Shown: in pieces, positions 5,694 through 7,249 of the stretch
Layout: each line of letters begins with the position of its first letter
How positions within the stretch are numbered: position 1 is the stretch's first letter
NCBI GenBank assembly: GCA_946539175.1
Contig: CAMNHH010000109.1
Span: 1 to 7,249, forward strand
Source of the DNA: an uncultured Clostridia bacterium
Lineage (GTDB): Bacteria; Bacillota; Clostridia; Oscillospirales; Oscillospiraceae
Length of the DNA stretch: 7,249 bases
Direction: 5' to 3'
The notes under the pieces: model-generated
Seen by the model: only the letters and a program-made list of their open reading frames with translations
Database searches by the model: none
Told to the model about the DNA's origin: nothing
Made by a program: the position numbers and the translations under genes

Positions 5694-7076
5694 TCAAGCG
5701 GGCCGCCAATGGGCGGTCAGGTGAACGGGCACAAGGCTGCCCCAATCGTAGCCGCCGAAGCTGCCGTCCTCGTTTTCCAGGATGGGCACAAAGGAGAAAT
5801 AGCAGACCAGCAGCTCCACCTTGTTCCCGCTGTCGTCATACCAGCCCTCAAAGACCAGCCCCTCCCGCTCCGGGACCGGGTAATTGCAGAGGTACAGATA
5901 GCCCTCCGAGGCCATGGGCAGCTCCATGCCGTAGGCGCTGACGTTCCCGTCGCCGTCGTCCAGGAACAGCAGCTCCCGCTCCGGCTCTGCGGAAATCCAG
6001 ACCGCGTGGACGTTCACATAGCGGACGCCGTCCTCGGAGGGTGGAACCCGTTCCACATCCTCCCGGGTCAGCGTTCCCTGCACCGGGAAGGCAAAGCCGC
6101 CCTCCAACAGCGCCTCCGGCGGCGGGTCGCCGTTGTACTCCGCAAAGAGATTGCCCTCCGCGCTGAGGTCCATGGGATTGTTTACGTGGATCACCCAGCC
6201 CGCGAACTCGTAGCCCTCCGGGATCAGCGGGCTCGGCAGGACGTAGTCCGTGAACTCCGCCTCGGGCATGGTTTCCATGGCCAGCAGGGTCTGGTAGTCC
6301 CCGGCGTCGACGAGACTGGGGAATTCGTAGGTGGTGGTGTCGTTATAGACCGTAATGGTCAGCGTTCCCTCCGCCAAGGGCCAGGTCTCGACTTCGGGTT
6401 CCGGCGCAACGGCGTCTACGCGGTTGGTTTCGATGGTCCAGCGCTTTCCGCTGTGCTGATCCTCCAGCACCACGTAGAGGCTGAGCTGGCTGCTCAGCGG
6501 GATCATGGCCGCGGCAGTGCCGCCGCTGTAGCGGACGCTGTAGCCGTTTTCCCGGTCGCCGGTGACGGGGACGGAAGCGGGATCGTCTACCAGGGAAAAG
6601 CCCATGCTTTCATCCTTCCAATAGGCCTGCTGCCCCATGAGGACCACCCGAAGGTCGTAATCCCGGGGATCGCCGGGATCCGGAACAAAGCGGAACTCCG
6701 CCTCTCCCCTGCCGTCGGGGTCGATCTCCAGGCTGCCGGACAGGCTGGGCGCGGCAGGCTCGTTGGATGGGGCAGGCTCCGTTTCATCGGAGCTTGCCGG
6801 GGCGTCGGGCTTGCTGCTTTCCATGGGAAAGGGATCCGTGGGCTCCGTGCGCTCGGTGGGAATCGACGCCGGGGCCTTCGTTCCGTGGAAAAGGAGGAAG
6901 ACGCTCAGCAGCAGGGCCGGGATCAACAGCAGCTGCCGCAGACGGCGCTTCTTCGGCGCCTCCGGCTGGGAACCGCTCCCCTGCCCGAACTCCGGCGGCA
7001 GGACCGGAAGCTCCGGCGGCAGCCCGGTCTCCGGCGGCGGGGCGCTCAGCTCCGGGGTATGCTTGTCATATTCCAT
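5694..7076 (-). CDS. Single-pass membrane protein with InlB-type (Flg_new) repeats
   Basis: A 460-residue protein of unknown function. Residues 1-43 are a Pro-rich cytoplasmic tail ending in KKRRLR; residues about 49-64 are one hydrophobic helix. The positive charges before the helix predict that the rest lies outside. Residues 68-112 form a Pro/Ser/Thr/Glu-rich stalk. The ectodomain has two degenerate InlB B-repeat-like units. The first has GYEFAGW (288-294) and ends near VHAVW (356-360); the second has GLVFEGWYDDSG (406-417) and ends in LTAHW (453-457). Such repeats form small beta domains in Gram-positive surface proteins. There is no LPxTG anchor; the N-terminal helix holds it. The ATG at 7076 has GGAGG 7 nt upstream. 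It follows the mscS-family gene by 24 bp and has a terminator behind it, so the pair is likely one unit. A cell-surface structural or sensing role is a guess. Confidence 0.9.
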   Translation of the reverse strand: MEYDKHTPELSAPPPETGLPPELPVLPPEFGQGSGSQPEAPKKRRLRQLLLIPALLLSVFLLFHGTKAPASIPTERTEPTDPFPMESSKPDAPASSDETEPAPSNEPAAPSLSGSLEIDPDGRGEAEFRFVPDPGDPRDYDLRVVLMGQQAYWKDESMGFSLVDDPASVPVTGDRENGYSVRYSGGTAAAMIPLSSQLSLYVVLEDQHSGKRWTIETNRVDAVAPEPEVETWPLAEGTLTITVYNDTTTYEFPSLVDAGDYQTLLAMETMPEAEFTDYVLPSPLIPEGYEFAGWVIHVNNPMDLSAEGNLFAEYNGDPPPEALLEGGFAFPVQGTLTREDVERVPPSEDGVRYVNVHAVWISAEPERELLFLDDGDGNVSAYGMELPMASEGYLYLCNYPVPEREGLVFEGWYDDSGNKVELLVCYFSFVPILENEDGSFGGYDWGSLVPVHLTAHWRPA

Positions 7077-7100
7077 AGCGTGACCTCCGCGGCAGCACGC

Positions 7101-7249
7101 TTATTTGCTGTGGACGTCCACCTGGGGGAAGGGGCACTCCACACCCAGCCTGCGGAAGCCCACAAAGAGATCGTGGTTCAAAATCCGGGCGCCGGAATAG
7201 ATGTCCGACTCCCCAACCTCCGCCACGAAGCGAAGGTCCACAGAGCTGC
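7101..7249 (-). CDS. Mechanosensitive ion channel, MscS family (C-terminal part only)
   Basis: The gene runs off the right edge; only the last 48 codons and the TAA (7103-7101) are present. The visible end contains FVAEVGESDIYSGARILN and finishes with ECPFPQVDVHSK. The closing (I/V)xxPFPQ-x-DVH signature is typical of the cytoplasmic C-terminal domain of small-conductance mechanosensitive channels, which release solutes on osmotic downshift. The pore region and start are outside the window, so length and subtype cannot be judged. The gap of 24 bp to the next gene, containing only that gene's ribosome site, suggests cotranscription. Confidence 0.85.
   Translation of the reverse strand, partial: SSVDLRFVAEVGESDIYSGARILNHDLFVGFRRLGVECPFPQVDVHSK

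Noticed and set aside
6763..7083. Two plus-strand frames of about 105 codons at the right end
   Set aside because: Antisense to the 5' part of the InlB-repeat gene; no ribosome site or family resemblance.

Overview
The window looks like chromosomal DNA from a GC-rich, Gram-positive, spore-former-type Clostridium relative, most likely in or near the Oscillospiraceae. Three things point there: strong AGGAG/GGAGG ribosome sites, a tepA-(x)-ftsK/spoIIIE gene order like that of Bacillota, and a membrane-anchored protein with InlB-type (Flg_new) repeats. This placement is inferred from gene content and style, not from a search. Every supported gene lies on the minus strand, so transcription runs from right to left. 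No mobile element, CRISPR array or phage gene was seen.

From the right edge, the last 48 codons of an MscS-family mechanosensitive channel are followed 24 bp later by a 460-residue single-pass membrane protein with two InlB-type repeats. That unit ends in a hairpin terminator near 5643-5679. The next unit is tepA (ClpP-like serine protease), a divergent uppP/bacA-type undecaprenyl-diphosphatase, and ftsK/spoIIIE (DNA translocase), with gaps of about 40 bp. It may have an extra internal promoter in front of uppP. In Bacillus subtilis tepA also sits just upstream of spoIIIE, separated by the small gene ylzJ; here a lipid-carrier phosphatase homologue occupies the middle slot.

A tRNA-Gly(GCC) gene follows immediately after ftsK. 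It has its own near-consensus promoter, an encoded CCA end, and a 15-bp hairpin terminator that begins at the last base of CCA. About 200 bp without a convincing gene come next; they hold two perfect inverted repeats, one of them overlapping a predicted -35 box. The final unit is a small predicted lipoprotein followed by pcp (pyroglutamyl-peptidase I), which runs almost to the left edge.

Most of the window is ordinary housekeeping. The parts most worth a second look are the UppP homologue with changed active-site motif residues, its placement between tepA and ftsK, the inverted-repeat-rich gap at 957-1061, and the uncharacterised lipoprotein paired with pcp.
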